Shown here: positions 1 through 12,253 of the stretch, piece after piece
Layout: each line of letters starts with the position of its first letter
Numbering within the stretch: position 1 is the stretch's first letter
Assembly (NCBI GenBank): GCA_022836615.1
Contig: MU405282.1
Location: forward strand, 1 to 64,000
Direction of reading: 5' to 3'
Length of the DNA stretch: 64,000 bases
From: Annulohypoxylon bovei var. microspora
Taxonomy: Eukaryota; Ascomycota; Sordariomycetes; Xylariales; Hypoxylaceae
Position numbers and translations under genes: made by a program
The notes under the pieces: generated by a model
Database searches by the model: none
The model's input: the letters and a program-made list of their open reading frames with translations, nothing else
Told to the model about the DNA's origin: nothing

Positions 1-738
1 AAGTCAGGTGAAGTGCTCTCACCAAAAAACCCCTGCAATGGTAAGGTGTGGGTCCTTTAATTTGTGGAGCAATGGTCAGTTCATCTATATTCCCATTTGA
101 ACTATAATTACCTAAGGTTAAAACTTAAGGTTAAAGATAATATCGTCTCATTAGCGGCTGTGACCTTCAGTGTTGGAAATGCCCAGCTCGAGGTACTCAG
201 GTACTCAGGCAATGGTGCAGGTAGCTGCCGGCAATACAGTGCCGAATACTTGGGTGGAGGTAGGCACTGATGAGCTGAAACGATAAGTTGACAAGTGCCA
301 AGCCACATGGGCAGTGACCTATGACATCGATCGTGACGACGCTGAGAGGCTCAGCAAAGCTGTAATCTTAGAAATCCATTCAATTTACCTTTTCAACTTA
401 CCACCTGGCAACATTGAAGCTTGCATTGGATTTTGCCTCGGGTTGCTTTGTTAACGTTGTTATGCAGGCAATGGATACCTTGGGTAGCTGAGCTGGATAG
501 CGATGGTTCATGGCTCGACTGTCTCGTAATCATTCCGACGACCCGCTTCCATCCGTCATCATTCACCACCATTCAACTCACTAATCAATTCACAACACCA
601 TTGGATTCCTTTGGGCACCGACATCTTCAACAACCTTACAACTACACGCAAACCTTTGATACCTGAAGTGACCTATCTAGGTACATAAGAACTACATGAA
701 GGGAACCATCCTACCTCGGTAGAGAATACAATCCTGCA
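1..738. other. upstream region of the arrestin-like gene
   Basis: No convincing gene. A short open frame at 421-666 on the plus strand ends about 70 nt before the arrestin-like start codon. It could be an upstream ORF or chance, since its predicted peptide has no recognisable feature. Confidence 0.4.
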
Positions 739-2358
739 ATGTCAATCCGAATATCCCTCGATAACCCGCCTGAGTTCTACACGAACCTCGACTTCATTAG
801 CGGTCGCGTGATCCTCGTCCTCCACCGACCCGAAAACATCGGCAATGTAATCGTCAAGCTGGAAGGCGAGTCGCGCACCGCCCTTACCGTTCCCTCGCCT
901 AGCGACCGAGATGACTACTACCGTGCGCGCCCTCCTGGCGGGGTCATTGGCGGCGATGTCATTACCGAGAACCACAAGATCCTATATCGCGTATTTCAGG
1001 TCTACCCCGACGACGGCGCCTCCATCCCATTCCAGGCCGGCATGCACGAGTTCAAATTCAACTTCAAGATGCCCCTAAACAACATCTGCCACGACGAGAA
1101 GGCCATGAGCACGCTGCTGGGCCTCGGCGGTATCGGCGGTAGTAGCGGCTTTCGCACTATGGACGGCACCAAGCAGCTTATGCTACAGCACGTCAGAGCC
1201 ACTCTGCCGCCCTCGCTCACAGGCTTTCCGCAAGAGGCCGAGGTCCGGTATTACATCAAAGTCACTATCCAGCGCCCGGGTTTCTTCAAGGAGAACTGGC
1301 GGTATCAGGTCGGCTTCAAGTTTCTGCCCATCGAGCCTCCGCGGCCCGCCAAGACGAGCCAGGAAGCCTTCGCTCGGCGGCCATTCACATTTCGACCACG
1401 CGCCCCCATGACCCACAAGAAGTCGTTATTCGGAAACAGGTCGCCGGTGCTCGGTGCCGAGGATCCGAACCAAATGCCGCCGAACATCGAGATGTCGGCG
1501 CGTCTGCCGTTTCCCAGCATCGTGACCTGCAACGAACCCCTGCCTCTGCGGATAATAGCGCGGAAGTTGGCGCCGACCACCGCGCGCGAGCAGCAGGTGT
1601 ATCTGACTTCACTCGAGATCGCGCTGATAGGGTATACGCAGGTACGGGTGGAGAGCCTGGAGAACACCGAGGTCACCGCGTTCCCCATCTTCAGCACCCC
1701 GCACCACTCGCCCCCGATAGCGCTCTTCGGCTCCCCGTCCGACCCCGTCGACACCGAGTTCGAGATCCCACGGTCGCTGTGGGCGGAACGGCGACTCCCC
1801 AATACAGTCGCGCCGTCCTTCCGGACGTGTAATCTGGCACGGCGCTACGAGATCCAGATGAAGATAACGCTAAGCTGGGGCACGCCCCCCTCCCCTTCCT
1901 CTATCTCCCTAGCACCCGGCAAGACTCCCCTCGCACAGGCCATAACCCTCCCACTGAAAATCTCCAACGTAGAGGTCTTCACGGGCATCGCACCGCCGCA
2001 GGAACTTCTCAACTCTATCAACCATAACTCTCTTAACACCATCGGTGCCGGTATCGGTGGTCCCCATCGTCCGCCCCGACTCCCCCTGAGACTAGGACCG
2101 AACGCACCGAATCAACATCAACATCAACACCAACCGCCACAGCAGAATCAGCAACAGCAGCAGCAACAGCAAAGGCCCCCGCACGATCCCCTGTACCCGC
2201 CACAGCTGGGCACCCCCGCCAACGCTATGTTCGACGACGCGCCGCCCAGCTACGACGAGGCGATAGCGGACCAGCTGGCGGGGCCCGAGGCAAGGCCCGC
2301 GTATAGCGGAGTCACGGCGGAGAATGCGCCGAGTACGATGCCGGCGCAGAAAGCTTGA
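739..2358 (+). CDS. arrestin-like (ART family) trafficking adaptor
   Basis: Single-exon gene of 539 aa. The N-terminal half begins with a beta-rich arrestin_N-type segment (residues about 1-190: ligand-like start, then FISGRVIL and VIVKLEGESRT). An arrestin_C-like part with several beta-strand blocks follows to about residue 420. The tail is disordered: a His/Gln/Pro tract around residues 455-480, then a PPSY motif (PPxY type) near residue 505. In this family the PY motif recruits the Rsp5/Nedd4 HECT ubiquitin ligase, so the adaptor directs ubiquitination and endocytosis of plasma-membrane transporters. That role is family knowledge; only the fold-like pattern and PPxY are seen here. The start is the first ATG and is followed directly by the conserved arrestin N terminus. 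It converges with the IDH gene downstream. Confidence 0.8.
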   Translation: MSIRISLDNPPEFYTNLDFISGRVILVLHRPENIGNVIVKLEGESRTALTVPSPSDRDDYYRARPPGGVIGGDVITENHKILYRVFQVYPDDGASIPFQAGMHEFKFNFKMPLNNICHDEKAMSTLLGLGGIGGSSGFRTMDGTKQLMLQHVRATLPPSLTGFPQEAEVRYYIKVTIQRPGFFKENWRYQVGFKFLPIEPPRPAKTSQEAFARRPFTFRPRAPMTHKKSLFGNRSPVLGAEDPNQMPPNIEMSARLPFPSIVTCNEPLPLRIIARKLAPTTAREQQVYLTSLEIALIGYTQVRVESLENTEVTAFPIFSTPHHSPPIALFGSPSDPVDTEFEIPRSLWAERRLPNTVAPSFRTCNLARRYEIQMKITLSWGTPPSPSSISLAPGKTPLAQAITLPLKISNVEVFTGIAPPQELLNSINHNSLNTIGAGIGGPHRPPRLPLRLGPNAPNQHQHQHQPPQQNQQQQQQQQRPPHDPLYPPQLGTPANAMFDDAPPSYDEAIADQLAGPEARPAYSGVTAENAPSTMPAQKA

Positions 2359-3192
2359 TCCGTGCTCTAGGACTCTAGTGGCCCGCAAGCATAATGGGAA
2401 CAGTGTATATTTATAGGTTAGGATGTGATGGGACGGGACGGAAAAGGACATGTGAAAAAGAGAGACGCAAAGCTGCCTAAGTTGTGAGGAGAGACGTAGT
2501 GGATGATACCCCTCGGGTTGGCTAACCTTGTGATTTTAGGCTAGAGTTGGCGTTATGGTTGCGGAGTACTCCCGTTAGCTGGCGTTGCAATGAACGTATA
2601 GTTAGAAGGTTATCGGGTAACTTATATAAAGTCAATATTTAGGTAATCACGAAAATAATTCTTGGTTCTTCGAATTGGCTATCAACCGGCATGGAATTAC
2701 GTATATCTAGTATGGGTATATAAGCACGTAGGAGGCGGGAGTGGCATGCTAATGTTGACAAGCGACTTGGGGTATTAGATCGGCCGTTAATTACGAACAC
2801 ACGATGAATAGCAAATCTAGGCCAGTAAACAAGCCGTTAAAAAATCCTTAAGACTTCCGTGTAAGTTACCTAGGTATACAATGCTTCCACGCGGGAAATG
2901 CTAGCATGCTATCTATTTACAAGTCCTAGATATAGGCTACCTAGGAACGCAAGAACAGGGTATGCAGAACGGCGGAATTGCATCTGTATCCTCGCGACGA
3001 CAGACCTCCGACAGGGCGTGCAGAGCCGAGCCCTGAAAGGGGTAGGTGGCGTTCGCCCATATCCTCTTCGGAAATGACCAATCATACGTGCTGGTGTATT
3101 TAATCTTTTGAGACCCTAGACCTAACTAGATGTAAATCTTGATTTACATCTAGCGACCTAAAATTCGTCGTTCATATGGCTCAGATGCTCAT
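2359..3192. other. convergent intergenic region between arrestin-like gene and IDH
   Basis: Holds the 3' ends of two converging genes and no open frame worth calling. A perfect 13-bp inverted repeat at 3126-3153 is listed separately. Confidence 0.5.
3126..3153. repeat. perfect 13-bp inverted repeat with 2-nt loop
   Basis: The arms 3126-3138 (CTAGATGTAAATC) and 3141-3153 are exact reverse complements separated by TT. The hairpin lies 40 nt beyond the stop codon of the IDH gene, so it is probably in that gene's 3' UTR or at the junction of the two convergent transcripts. It could act in 3'-end formation or RNA stability; this is inference. Confidence 0.7.
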
Positions 3193-4810
3193 CTATAGCT
3201 TCTCCTTGAGGATAGTCTTCAACCGCTTCTCAACCGCGTCCAGGTACTCGTTGGTCAAAGCGTAGTCGGCGCGTTCGGACTTGCCGCAAGCGAGCGCCAA
3301 GTCCTTGGTCATGATGCCGTCGACCTCGACGGTGTCGATGCAGGCCTTCTCGAGACTCTCCGCGAAGGCGATTAGCTCGGGGGTGTTGTCGAGCTTTCCG
3401 CGCTGCGAGAGGCCGCGCGTCCACGCGAAGATGCTGGCGATCGGGTTCGTCGACGTCTCGCGGCCCTTCTGGTGCTCGCGGAAGTGTCGCGTGACCGTGC
3501 CGTGCGCGGCTTCGGACTCGAAGGTCTTGCCGTCGGGTGTGATGAGGACCGAGGTCATGAGACCTAGGGAGCCGAAGCCCTGGGCGACGATGTCGGATTG
3601 GACGTCGCCGTCATAGTCTGATGCGAAGGATTAGTTTGCGTTCGTGCTTCTTACGCAAGATCGCAGAGTTGAGAAAGGGGGCTTACTCTTTAGCGCCATG
3701 ATATATCCACCGGAGCTCTTAATCATCTGGGCCACCATATCGTCGATCAGACGGTGCTCATACCAGATTTTCTTAGCCTCGAATTGCTTCTTGTACTGGG
3801 TGTCGTATAGCTCCTGGAAGACATCCTTGAACTTGCCATCGTACTTCTTGAGGATGGTATTCTTGGTGCTCATGTACAGAGGAAGCTCCTTGTCTAGAGC
3901 TAGCTTGAAGCTAGCATGTGCGAAACCCGTGATGCTCTCGGTGGTGTTGTATTGGGTCTGTGCGACGCCGCCACCCTCCTTGAATTGGAAGACCTCGATC
4001 TCCTCAGGCTTGCCACCCTCAGGTGTATATACCATGCTCAGTTTTCCCGGTCCTGGAATGACTTTGTCCTTTGCCCGGTATTGGTCACCGAAGGCATGAC
4101 GGCCGATAATGATGGGCTTCTTCCATCCCGGTACTAGTCGTGGGATGCGGGGGATGACGATAGGCTCACGGAAGACGGTTCCGCCAAGCGCGTTACGGAT
4201 CGTGCCATTAGGGGAGAGCCACACTATGCAAGGAGAGAATAGTTAGTTAGTCTACTGAGGATCCTTGATAAAAAGCAATGCAGTTATAGGATAGTGAGAC
4301 ATTCGAAGGTTAGAGTGCGGGGTTGGAGATGGGGCATCATGTGCAGGACGGGATGCATGGAAGCACATAAGACTACATTGCTCATGGCTTACTTTGCTTA
4401 AGGTGGAATTCCTTCACACGGGCCTCGTCGGGAGTGATGGTAGCGCATTTGACACCGACCGAGTACTTCTTAATGGCCTCGGCAGCATCGAGCGTGACTT
4501 GGTCGTTGGTCTCATCTCTGTACGGCAATCCTAGGTCGTAGTACTTCAAGTCGATGTCGAGGTAGGGGAAGATGAATTTGTCCTTGATGACCTGCCAGAT
4601 GACTCTCGTCATCTCGTCGCCATCAAGTTCCACGACAGGATTCTTGACCTTGATCTTTTGCGCAGCCAAATTGGATCTGGTTTGGTGGAAAAACGCCACT
4701 GGCACTGCCGGTCTAACTGTGATAGGCGAGGATCTGAGCAGTGGCCTCGCCGACCTAGAGAAGGCAGACGGCCTAATAGACCGGGCCGCGGATGTGCAGA
4801 AAACATTCAT
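3193..4810 (-). CDS. IDP1: isocitrate dehydrogenase [NADP+], mitochondrial
   Basis: Converts isocitrate and NADP+ to 2-oxoglutarate, CO2 and NADPH. Three exons: 4810-4393, 4223-3687 and 3617-3193, giving 459 aa, the usual length for the eukaryotic NADP-IDH dimer family. The exon 1/2 junction rebuilds the catalytic-site segment MWLSPNGTIRN, and the exon 2/3 junction rebuilds LKNYDGDVQSD, with the metal-binding aspartates and then GSLGLMTS. The NADP-binding loop HGTVTRHFREHQKG is present. The first ~45 residues are rich in Arg and Ser with no acidic residues, typical of a mitochondrial presequence. The C terminus is EKL, which is not a canonical PTS1, so peroxisomal targeting (known for some fungal IDPs) is not supported. 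A tetrameric 8-bp repeat lies just upstream. Confidence 0.95.
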
Positions 4811-5816
4811 CGTGAAAGGCGTCCGGGAACAAGGGCGTCACTGCGCATACAATAATTATACGTGTAGGTGAGAAGGAAGCTAAGAGCTTAAGAGCTTAAG
4901 AGCTTAAGAACTTAGGACCGAGGAAAGTCTTGTTGATGCAATGCTGCTAACCTTAAGATGGGGGTCCGGGTTGGGGAAAAGGTTTCGTGTAATCGAGGCT
5001 GGCTAAAAGTTGGGAAGGTGCTACAACAATGCCCGCAATGGCGAAGTTAAGTTCATTCAACGTTCCAGTAACAAAGATTCCCGGATGTAGCTGCGTATAT
5101 ACGTTAAATATAACAGTCGCACGGAGCAGACGGGGGTAGCTAAAGTAAAAATTTAGGATGAGGGGAATCAACCAATCATCTTTCATGCCGGAGATCAAGA
5201 TCCCCAACATTCTGCCGATATGCGGAGAAGAGGAGTTGGATGTTACACAACACAGGCAGATTTATTCACATGGTCTGTGGGTCGATTTGTTATCTGATCT
5301 ATCTGATCTTTCAATTCTACAACCAACTTCCCTAAGGAAAGCTCTTAACACATTCATAGCCGCCATTCACCTCAATGCGTCTCAATATATCAGGACAACA
5401 AAATTCAACATATAATATTGCATAATGTGTGTACATTCAGAGCTTAATCGTTACGTGTGTCAAAGTTGGTTGTTATTCTTAAAAACTGAAGCTTCCCCAG
5501 CTGCCTGGGGAATTCTACCTAATGCATTACAAGTGGGGCAACAGCCCTCCCAGGGTGGTCAATGCACTCGTGACCTACCCCTGGGATTCCCAGTTGCCCA
5601 CCTGCCCACAAATGTTTATAATCGGCGGGGGAATTGCTGAGAACCTGTCAGACTCACAGTTCTTAATAAGCAGTTAACTACCTCACCAGGATGACAGTAA
5701 GCCCACTTACATATTCACGCACAGGACTATTCCCGAATTCGTGTCATCCACCTTGAACTCCCTTCAAGCTATATGCTATTAACGGGCTATTCCCTTGTAA
5801 GGAAACTAAAGAGACG
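4811..5816. other. divergent promoter region between IDH and HET gene
   Basis: No gene supported. It contains the upstream regions of the IDH (-) and HET (+) genes and the short tandem repeat at 4882-4913. Confidence 0.5.
4882..4913. repeat. 8-bp tandem repeat (AAGAGCTT x4)
   Basis: Three exact copies of AAGAGCTT and a fourth with one change (AAGAACTT), about 70-100 nt upstream of the IDH start. Each copy contains the palindrome AGCTT/AAGCT. Its position would suit the 5' UTR or core promoter; no function can be assigned. Confidence 0.7.
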
Positions 5817-7853
5817 ATGCCTATTACCAAATGTAAAATTTGCGGTTCCAAATCTAAGAATCTATCCAAGATATGGCCAGAACCCGAATCTCTGACTAAA
5901 CTGCCTCTAGAAGAATGGCAGGTTAATTGGTGGGCAGAAAGACCTGTGCTTGATAGCTGTTGCGTAGTCTGCGCGACAGTTATCTCGGTATTTTTCATTG
6001 CAAGAGAAGATTTCGATATTCCTGGAGAAAATCTACGAATAACGCAACTCAAAGCTCGCACCATCGCACCAAGCCAGCGTTATTTACTGACCCTAGATCC
6101 ACTATCAGCATATATGTTTGACGATATGGACGACTGGACGAAAGCGGCTATTATAATAAATCCACTAGGTGAGTACTCAAATGCGATATTTATTAGGTAC
6201 GATCTATGATTAACTGACCTTCAAGTAAATACGTGTTTGGGGACGTATGAGCCATGTGGTAGACTTCCAGTCAACAGCGGCTCAGCAGAAGCGCTTGGAC
6301 TCGCAAGGACATGGTTGGATACTTGCCGGGTGCAACATCCAGAATGTACCATTCAAGTAGGGCATTATGTTCCTACTAGGTTGCTAAATATTAGTCACGC
6401 CGATCCAAAACTTGTTTTACGAGAAGAGGTGGAAACCGCTCAAGATGATATCAAATATGTCGCTTTGAGTCATTGCTGGGGTGGTTCTCAGCCTCTCAAA
6501 ACATTAAGAAGCAATATCGACCCACATAGAGTGGGGATTCCCCTTAAAAACCTACCCGCAACATTCAAGGACGCGATCAAAGTCGTTAGAAGCCTAGGAC
6601 TGCGATATATATGGATTGATAGCCTTTGTATCGTCCAGGACGATAGTGACGATTGGGTGCGGGAGGCAGAGCAGATGGGGAAGGTCTACGGTAACGCAGA
6701 ATTGGTTTTAGCTGCTGCCGTTGCATCATCCGCTAACGATGGCTTCTTGCGAGATCGGCCTGTCATCTATGGAGGCCGTGTCAGTTTTAAACTAAACACC
6801 GAACCAGACCCCATCGAATCCGATTATCGCCTAGTCACTCACTTCATCCACCAGGAAAACTCGCCTCTAGATGGTCGAGCATGGACATTCCAAGAGAGAC
6901 TCCTGGCGAAAAGGTATCTTACCTACGGAAACGATGAATTGAGATGGGAATGTCTTAAAGAATCTTACTGCGAATGTGGTTGGGTTTTCACGGAGCAGCC
7001 GGGAGACAATCAGAAAATGAATCTTGATAGTATGTTTGAACTAACACCTGCTTCGGACCTGATTGGATTATGGAATAATATCGTCTGGCAATATAGCCAA
7101 AGGGGGCTCACTGTGAGATCGGATAAGTTGGTGGCCATCTCATCAGTGGCGTCAAGATTCCAGTCTAAGTACGGCGGTACTTATCTCGCCGGTCTCTGGA
7201 AAGAGGATCTTATTCACGGGCTTCTCTGGGACGTCTCTAGCAATTCCAATGACCCTAGGAGTCCCGAAAACTTCTATGCCCCCAGCTGGAGCTGGGCTTC
7301 TATTAACATGGACAGCACCAACGGCTTTAGTATGCCGTCAAAATGGGAGATCACATTAGTCGATATCATGAATGCCTCAGTGACTCCCTCAACGACAAAT
7401 AGTTTCGGACCGGTCTCTAGTGGGACCATCCAACTCCGTGGCAAGGTCATCCAGTCGACCTTCCATATCAACACTAGCAAATATGTAAAGCCTTGGATCA
7501 AGCCTTTCGAGATCGGAATCGAATGGAATAATCTGTTTTTAGATCTGCCACTCGTCGCTTATGGCTCTACGTTAGATCATACCACGGGAAAGACAATAAC
7601 CTCTGCTAGGCGAATAAGTTTTACTGAAAAGGACAGTCCGCAAGAGGTCTCCGCTACATATTCGATCTGGGTGTTACCGCTGCTGGCTACAGACCGCTTC
7701 GTCTATGGACTGGTGCTGGGTCTATCACCTAAGCATCCAGGCCGTTTCGAACGCCTCGGATGTGGATCGTTTGGCCACTCGTCGAAGAAAATCGGTACAT
7801 TGACTAAATACATTCTTACTAAATACAAATCCCAAGAAATTACCATAGTCTGA
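5817..7853 (+). CDS. HET (heterokaryon incompatibility) domain protein
   Basis: Two exons, 5817-6168 and 6226-7853, joined by a 57-nt phase-1 intron with a TAACTGAC branch site; 659 aa. The N-terminal ~70 residues carry CxxC-type cysteine pairs (CKIC near residue 5; CCVVC near residue 45) that may form a small zinc site. The HET domain spans about residues 195-340 and shows its three signature blocks: YVALSHCWGG, then LRYIWIDSLCIVQDD, then AWTFQERLLAKRYLTYG. The C-terminal half is a typical variable region. Some HET proteins trigger programmed cell death on fusion of incompatible hyphae, but most of this large family is uncharacterised. No NACHT, lipase or other partner domain is fused, and no partner gene of the het-s/NLR type is adjacent. 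The frame is intact. Confidence 0.9.
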
Positions 7854-10800
7854 AGATGACACCAGGACGGCATTCAAATTCACCCTCTGCCTAAGCACCT
7901 CTAAATTCAGATACATAATACAGGCGAATTGTGTATTAAATGTGGCTGTTAAGCTCTGGTTCAGATCCCAAGCAAGGTGTTGCAATGCCTTTTGCCTCAC
8001 TATGTGCCTTAATATACCATCTTCAACCTCTCGCGCCTACCTCCCACCATTGAGGAAAACTGTATTCCCCAATACAACCCACCATTTCTATGAAGGTGAG
8101 TCAAATTCCAGAGGCGCAAATATTTACACCCGACAACTATCGACAGACGCAATTGCGAAGAAGTAAGTCTTACAATGTTGCATGTCTATACCGAAAACGA
8201 GGCAGCAAAGACAACCATGTCTAGGTAGACAACTACCGTAGAATATATCAACTTGGCACGTAGCTGCTTCACACATGGTATCATTCTCAAAGTATATTGG
8301 CTTACTTAGGTATGAAACATCGATGCATGCAAGGCTGGAGGAAGGGTAGCATAGGTGCTACCACTGCATCGACAATAACAACGCCTTACTTTGTAACTGC
8401 AGCTTACCCTACCCCACAAATTTAGGACAACTTGACAAGAAAAGTGGGAGCCGACACTGTCTAAACACCGTGTTCGCTTCGATCCCCGATCGGCAAGAGT
8501 ATGGATGACCGGGAGGGAACCCGAGCCATGCATAAGTGTAAGTAGGTACCAGCCTTACCTAGACCCTGCCGGTTGCCTCACGTAGGCAGACGCCGATGTT
8601 ACCTCCCATGTTTCAGCGAGGCGTGTGAAGTCACTGCAGTAACTTTACCTCAGATTAACTCTGGTCGAGTCAGCTCGGTCAAAGCAGCCAATCAGACTCA
8701 AGATAGTTCCCGGATGTTGCCTATCTCGAGACTCAGGGAAGTCGATTAAAGCTGTAAGTGATGATGTTAGGTGATTACAACTGCAAATTGTGTAGGCTAC
8801 GCAAGCAGTAATTATCCGAATGGGAAAGAGGTCCATTACACTATCACAAATGCAGTGATAGATGCAGGTAATATTGGTTTCGGCTTCGGTATGGGTGAAT
8901 AAGTATTAATTAAATATAGTTTCTTCGTAAGGCATACCGAGATATCTCCATCTGAACACAAAGACAGCGCATAATAGTAACAAACAGAAATTCGGAAAAC
9001 TAATATTAGCTATTATTTACCATGCTGGGAGTTACAAAGTTTCTCCGCAACCACTTATTTCACTCGGGACTTATACAATAGGAAGGTAACGGCGTCTCTA
9101 ACCAACCTCAATATCAAAGAGTTAATATATTGTTATCAATGTAAGAGCTAATAACGAGAGTTCTAATTTAGTTGGAACTTGAAATACACTAAGAATAGAA
9201 AGTACATATAAACTCGACATCGAAGACATCAAAATAATGTCTCACCAACTCATAATAAATGAGGTTACTCACACCGAGGCTTCAACATTGCTCATCGACC
9301 CCATGACAAAAAGTTTATTTGGACAGATCAGCATCAGCTTTCGACTGCAGAGGTGAGGCCTCGGATAATTAACACGTACAACAACCTTCCGATATATTAT
9401 TACGTAACCCATCCAACTGGCTTCAGTCTCATGATACATTCCTTATCACTTACAACTATACCGAACTTTTAAAGTGGATTATTAGTCTCAAGTTAAGTTG
9501 AACAAATATATTAACCACGTTGCAAATTCTTTACCGACTAACTACACTTAATAGCCCTTTACCTAACCCGTATCCTGTATATTATCTAGAATTAGAAAGT
9601 CCCATGTAACGTAGTAACTACCTGGTGAGAAACATCGTCACTCATAAGCCAAGCTTTGTATTTGGTTACCTAGACTCGACTCAACCTAATTCACAACTCG
9701 CCACCTAAGACGATCACAACAATAGGTAGCCAACTGCAAGCACTCTCGTGTAAAGTCTCTTTAACTACCTGTCTTGTTGCGTACGTACATAGATATTAAA
9801 TATAATATCGGCGTGACTCAACCCACATGACCGGCAAGAAGCGATGATGTAACCGTAGGTAGTATTTGGCGAGCGCCACATAGTTATAATCGCCACAATA
9901 TTAGACATAACATCGGAATAAACGCAGGAACAAGTATCTCGCCGAGTACGAGCCCACAAATCAGACCCGATCTAATATAATCTGACCTGCTGTTCCCCGT
10001 CCACATACCTACATACCCGCAGAGCCTCTGCCTAGAGCCAGATCTCACGGCCCTACGTGTACGCGTACGGATATGCACTTAGCCCTGCCCGAGGCCGCGT
10101 ATGCAGGACACTTCATCCCTTCACTACTTGACCTCGCTCATCGAGTCGATCGACACAGACAGGTAGATAACCTATCTGGGTATCCCGTCGAAGCCGAAAG
10201 TCTGCCTGGCCTAGCTCACCGACTAACTTATTTTTGATCAAACTGATTATTTCATTTGTTGGCAACTATCTGCCTAGATAGGCACTTAAGCTACCTTAAA
10301 CGTAACCCAACCATGGGCTGCTGCCGCCGCAGCAAGAAAATAGTACCCAGCGGCAGCCCTACCATATCACATCATTCGTCCCTGCGTCCGTACTCGTACC
10401 TAAATAGGTACATATCCGATATCCTGCAGTCCGCAACGTCAAAGTGAAGAGAGAGAAAAAAAAGGATAGGCAAAGCAATAAAAAAACCAAGCCGACCCTA
10501 ACACCAAAAAAAAAGAACCAACCGGATCGCCGGGAAATCCTGAAGTCGGGTACGCTCCCCCCGCGTAGGACTTCGAATTTCTATTTATTCCACAAGCTGT
10601 CCTCCCGCGCCCATGAGTCATTAAACAAAAGGGCAAGAAAGGGACAAGCAACCAATCAGCCACGTCCAAAAAAAGGGAGTGAAATAAAAAAAAGCAATAT
10701 TTCCACCTTCTACATGTAGATCCAAATCTAGCCGTGCGCCACCGAATCCCAATAAGCATGCGGTGATATGACATGATGTGACATGGTAACAGGTAACAGT

Positions 10801-11379
10801 AAAGTAACGAAACGCCTTGGCCCAAGTGGAATAAAGGGGTAACAAACAGGAAGGTAAGGAGGGTGTAAGGTAAATAAATAAACAAATAAAAAAAGCATAG
10901 CCTCATTACTCGTTTCGACATGTATTAGATAAAAGGGAATAAAGAGGAACACGCAAAGGGGAAAAACCAACACAACAGACTGCCTAACTATCGCCCAGCC
11001 CTATATGTAACAGGGCCAATAGCCACTCAGGTCGTGCCGCCTTCTATGCAGGATATGTTCTAGCCCCACGCCAATTCATCACCATAAATTGAAAAGGGAA
11101 GTGCAAATAATGCTGGATGCGGAGAGGGGAAAATCAGTCTGGGGTAGTGAGGCGAAGCAGAAATGACGAAAAAAGGATAATCTGGTACAGTATATTTTTC
11201 TCAGCTCCAGCTTTGCCTTAGAATGAGAGTAAATTTCTGAATGAACGAGCCGAATTTTGGTAACCCCTACTGGAGCATTGTATAATTTTGATAGTGGCGA
11301 CGAAATAAGTCTCCCAGCAGCTATTGTGAAAAAGCCGAGTAAACTTGACGTCTGCCTTGGTGGCCAGCGACGTGGCTGA
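7854..11379. other. 3.5-kb gene-free, AT-rich stretch
   Basis: Only short scattered frames with no recognisable coding signal. Much of 8850-9760 is visibly AT-rich. At 10440-10720 there are several A-runs and purine-rich tracts. No transposon reading frame, terminal repeat or RNA gene could be recognised by eye. Possible contents are long regulatory regions, decayed repeats or unrecognised non-coding RNA. Confidence 0.4.
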
Positions 11380-12253
11380 TCATTTGTAGCCCCTTAACTT
11401 TCGTCGCTCCGGCTCGCATGTCGTCTTGCACTTGGGGCACTCGAAGCGCTTGCTGTCGATAGAAATACGGCTGAGGCACTTGGCACATCGCCACCACTTG
11501 GGGTCGACATTGCGACTATCCCACCATTCGCTGCTCTCCTTGTTAGACCCACGCCGTAACAAGTCTTCATTGTGATAGTCGCGATAGTGCTCTCTGCAGT
11601 GATCTAGCCGATAGAAGGGCTCCTTAGATCTCTGACATTTTTTCCAGTCGCAAGGGAACGGCCTCTTCTGGTTGGGATCACGATGCCTATGAAGGTAGTG
11701 TCTTTGTAGATCTGCTTTGCGTTTGAATGGTGATGCATTGCAGTAGGGCTCAAGACAGACGTGCTTTCCCGAGGCGTCACTGGCAGAACGTGGACTAGAC
11801 GTCTATGTTAGAGTCCGAATACTCCTAATCTATAAGCTCCAGAGATTTTACTTACACTTCAGGGATTGGGCCAACAGATATGATTGCCGGATACCCTGTA
11901 GATGGGGTATACTGCGATTTCAGTTTCCAGTGTGGCCCTTGTCCCGAATCTCCTCCAGTATCAAAGTCGTAGTACTGGTACTGGAAGTCGATATCTTCCA
12001 CTTGATTGTTCGTGTCGTCGTACTCTTGCCCGTCCGTTATATAGGCCCCCGCATCTGCCACACTGAGAAAATCATATTGATTTATACTTTCAGAACTCGG
12101 TGATTGTGCAACATCGTATTGCCCGTTGCTGGATTCTGAGTAGTTGCTGTTGTCGCTACTGCGTGATGTGTTTCGTGCCATGGCCGTGCTGGTGAGCCAG
12201 TAAGTCTGGTCGCCGTATCCAATATAACCTCCTGAGATGTACGAATGGTCCAT
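11380..12253 (-). CDS. C2H2 zinc-finger protein, 270 aa
   Basis: Two exons: 12253-11856 and 11794-11380, with a strong GTAAGT donor and 61-nt intron; 270 aa. The first ~135 residues are Ser/Tyr/Asp-rich and look disordered. Exon 2 holds one C2H2 finger (CLEPYC, then KADLQRH and YLHRH), then a second irregular one (CDWKKC ... DHCREHYRDYH), then a CxxC...CxxC pair (CAKC, CPKC) ending in a basic tail. The second exon has no usable internal start codon, so a start-codon ORF search reports only its last third; the splice recovers the fingers. The fold suggests a nuclear nucleic-acid-binding protein. Target and process are unknown. Confidence 0.75.

Noticed and set aside
421..666. 81-codon frame upstream of the arrestin-like gene
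   Set aside because: Could be an upstream ORF, but no support from context, composition or motif; not called as a gene.
10439..10973. 160- and 81-codon minus-strand frames
   Set aside because: Phe/Tyr/Leu-rich translations arising from A-rich, purine-rich plus-strand sequence; look like low-complexity artefacts.
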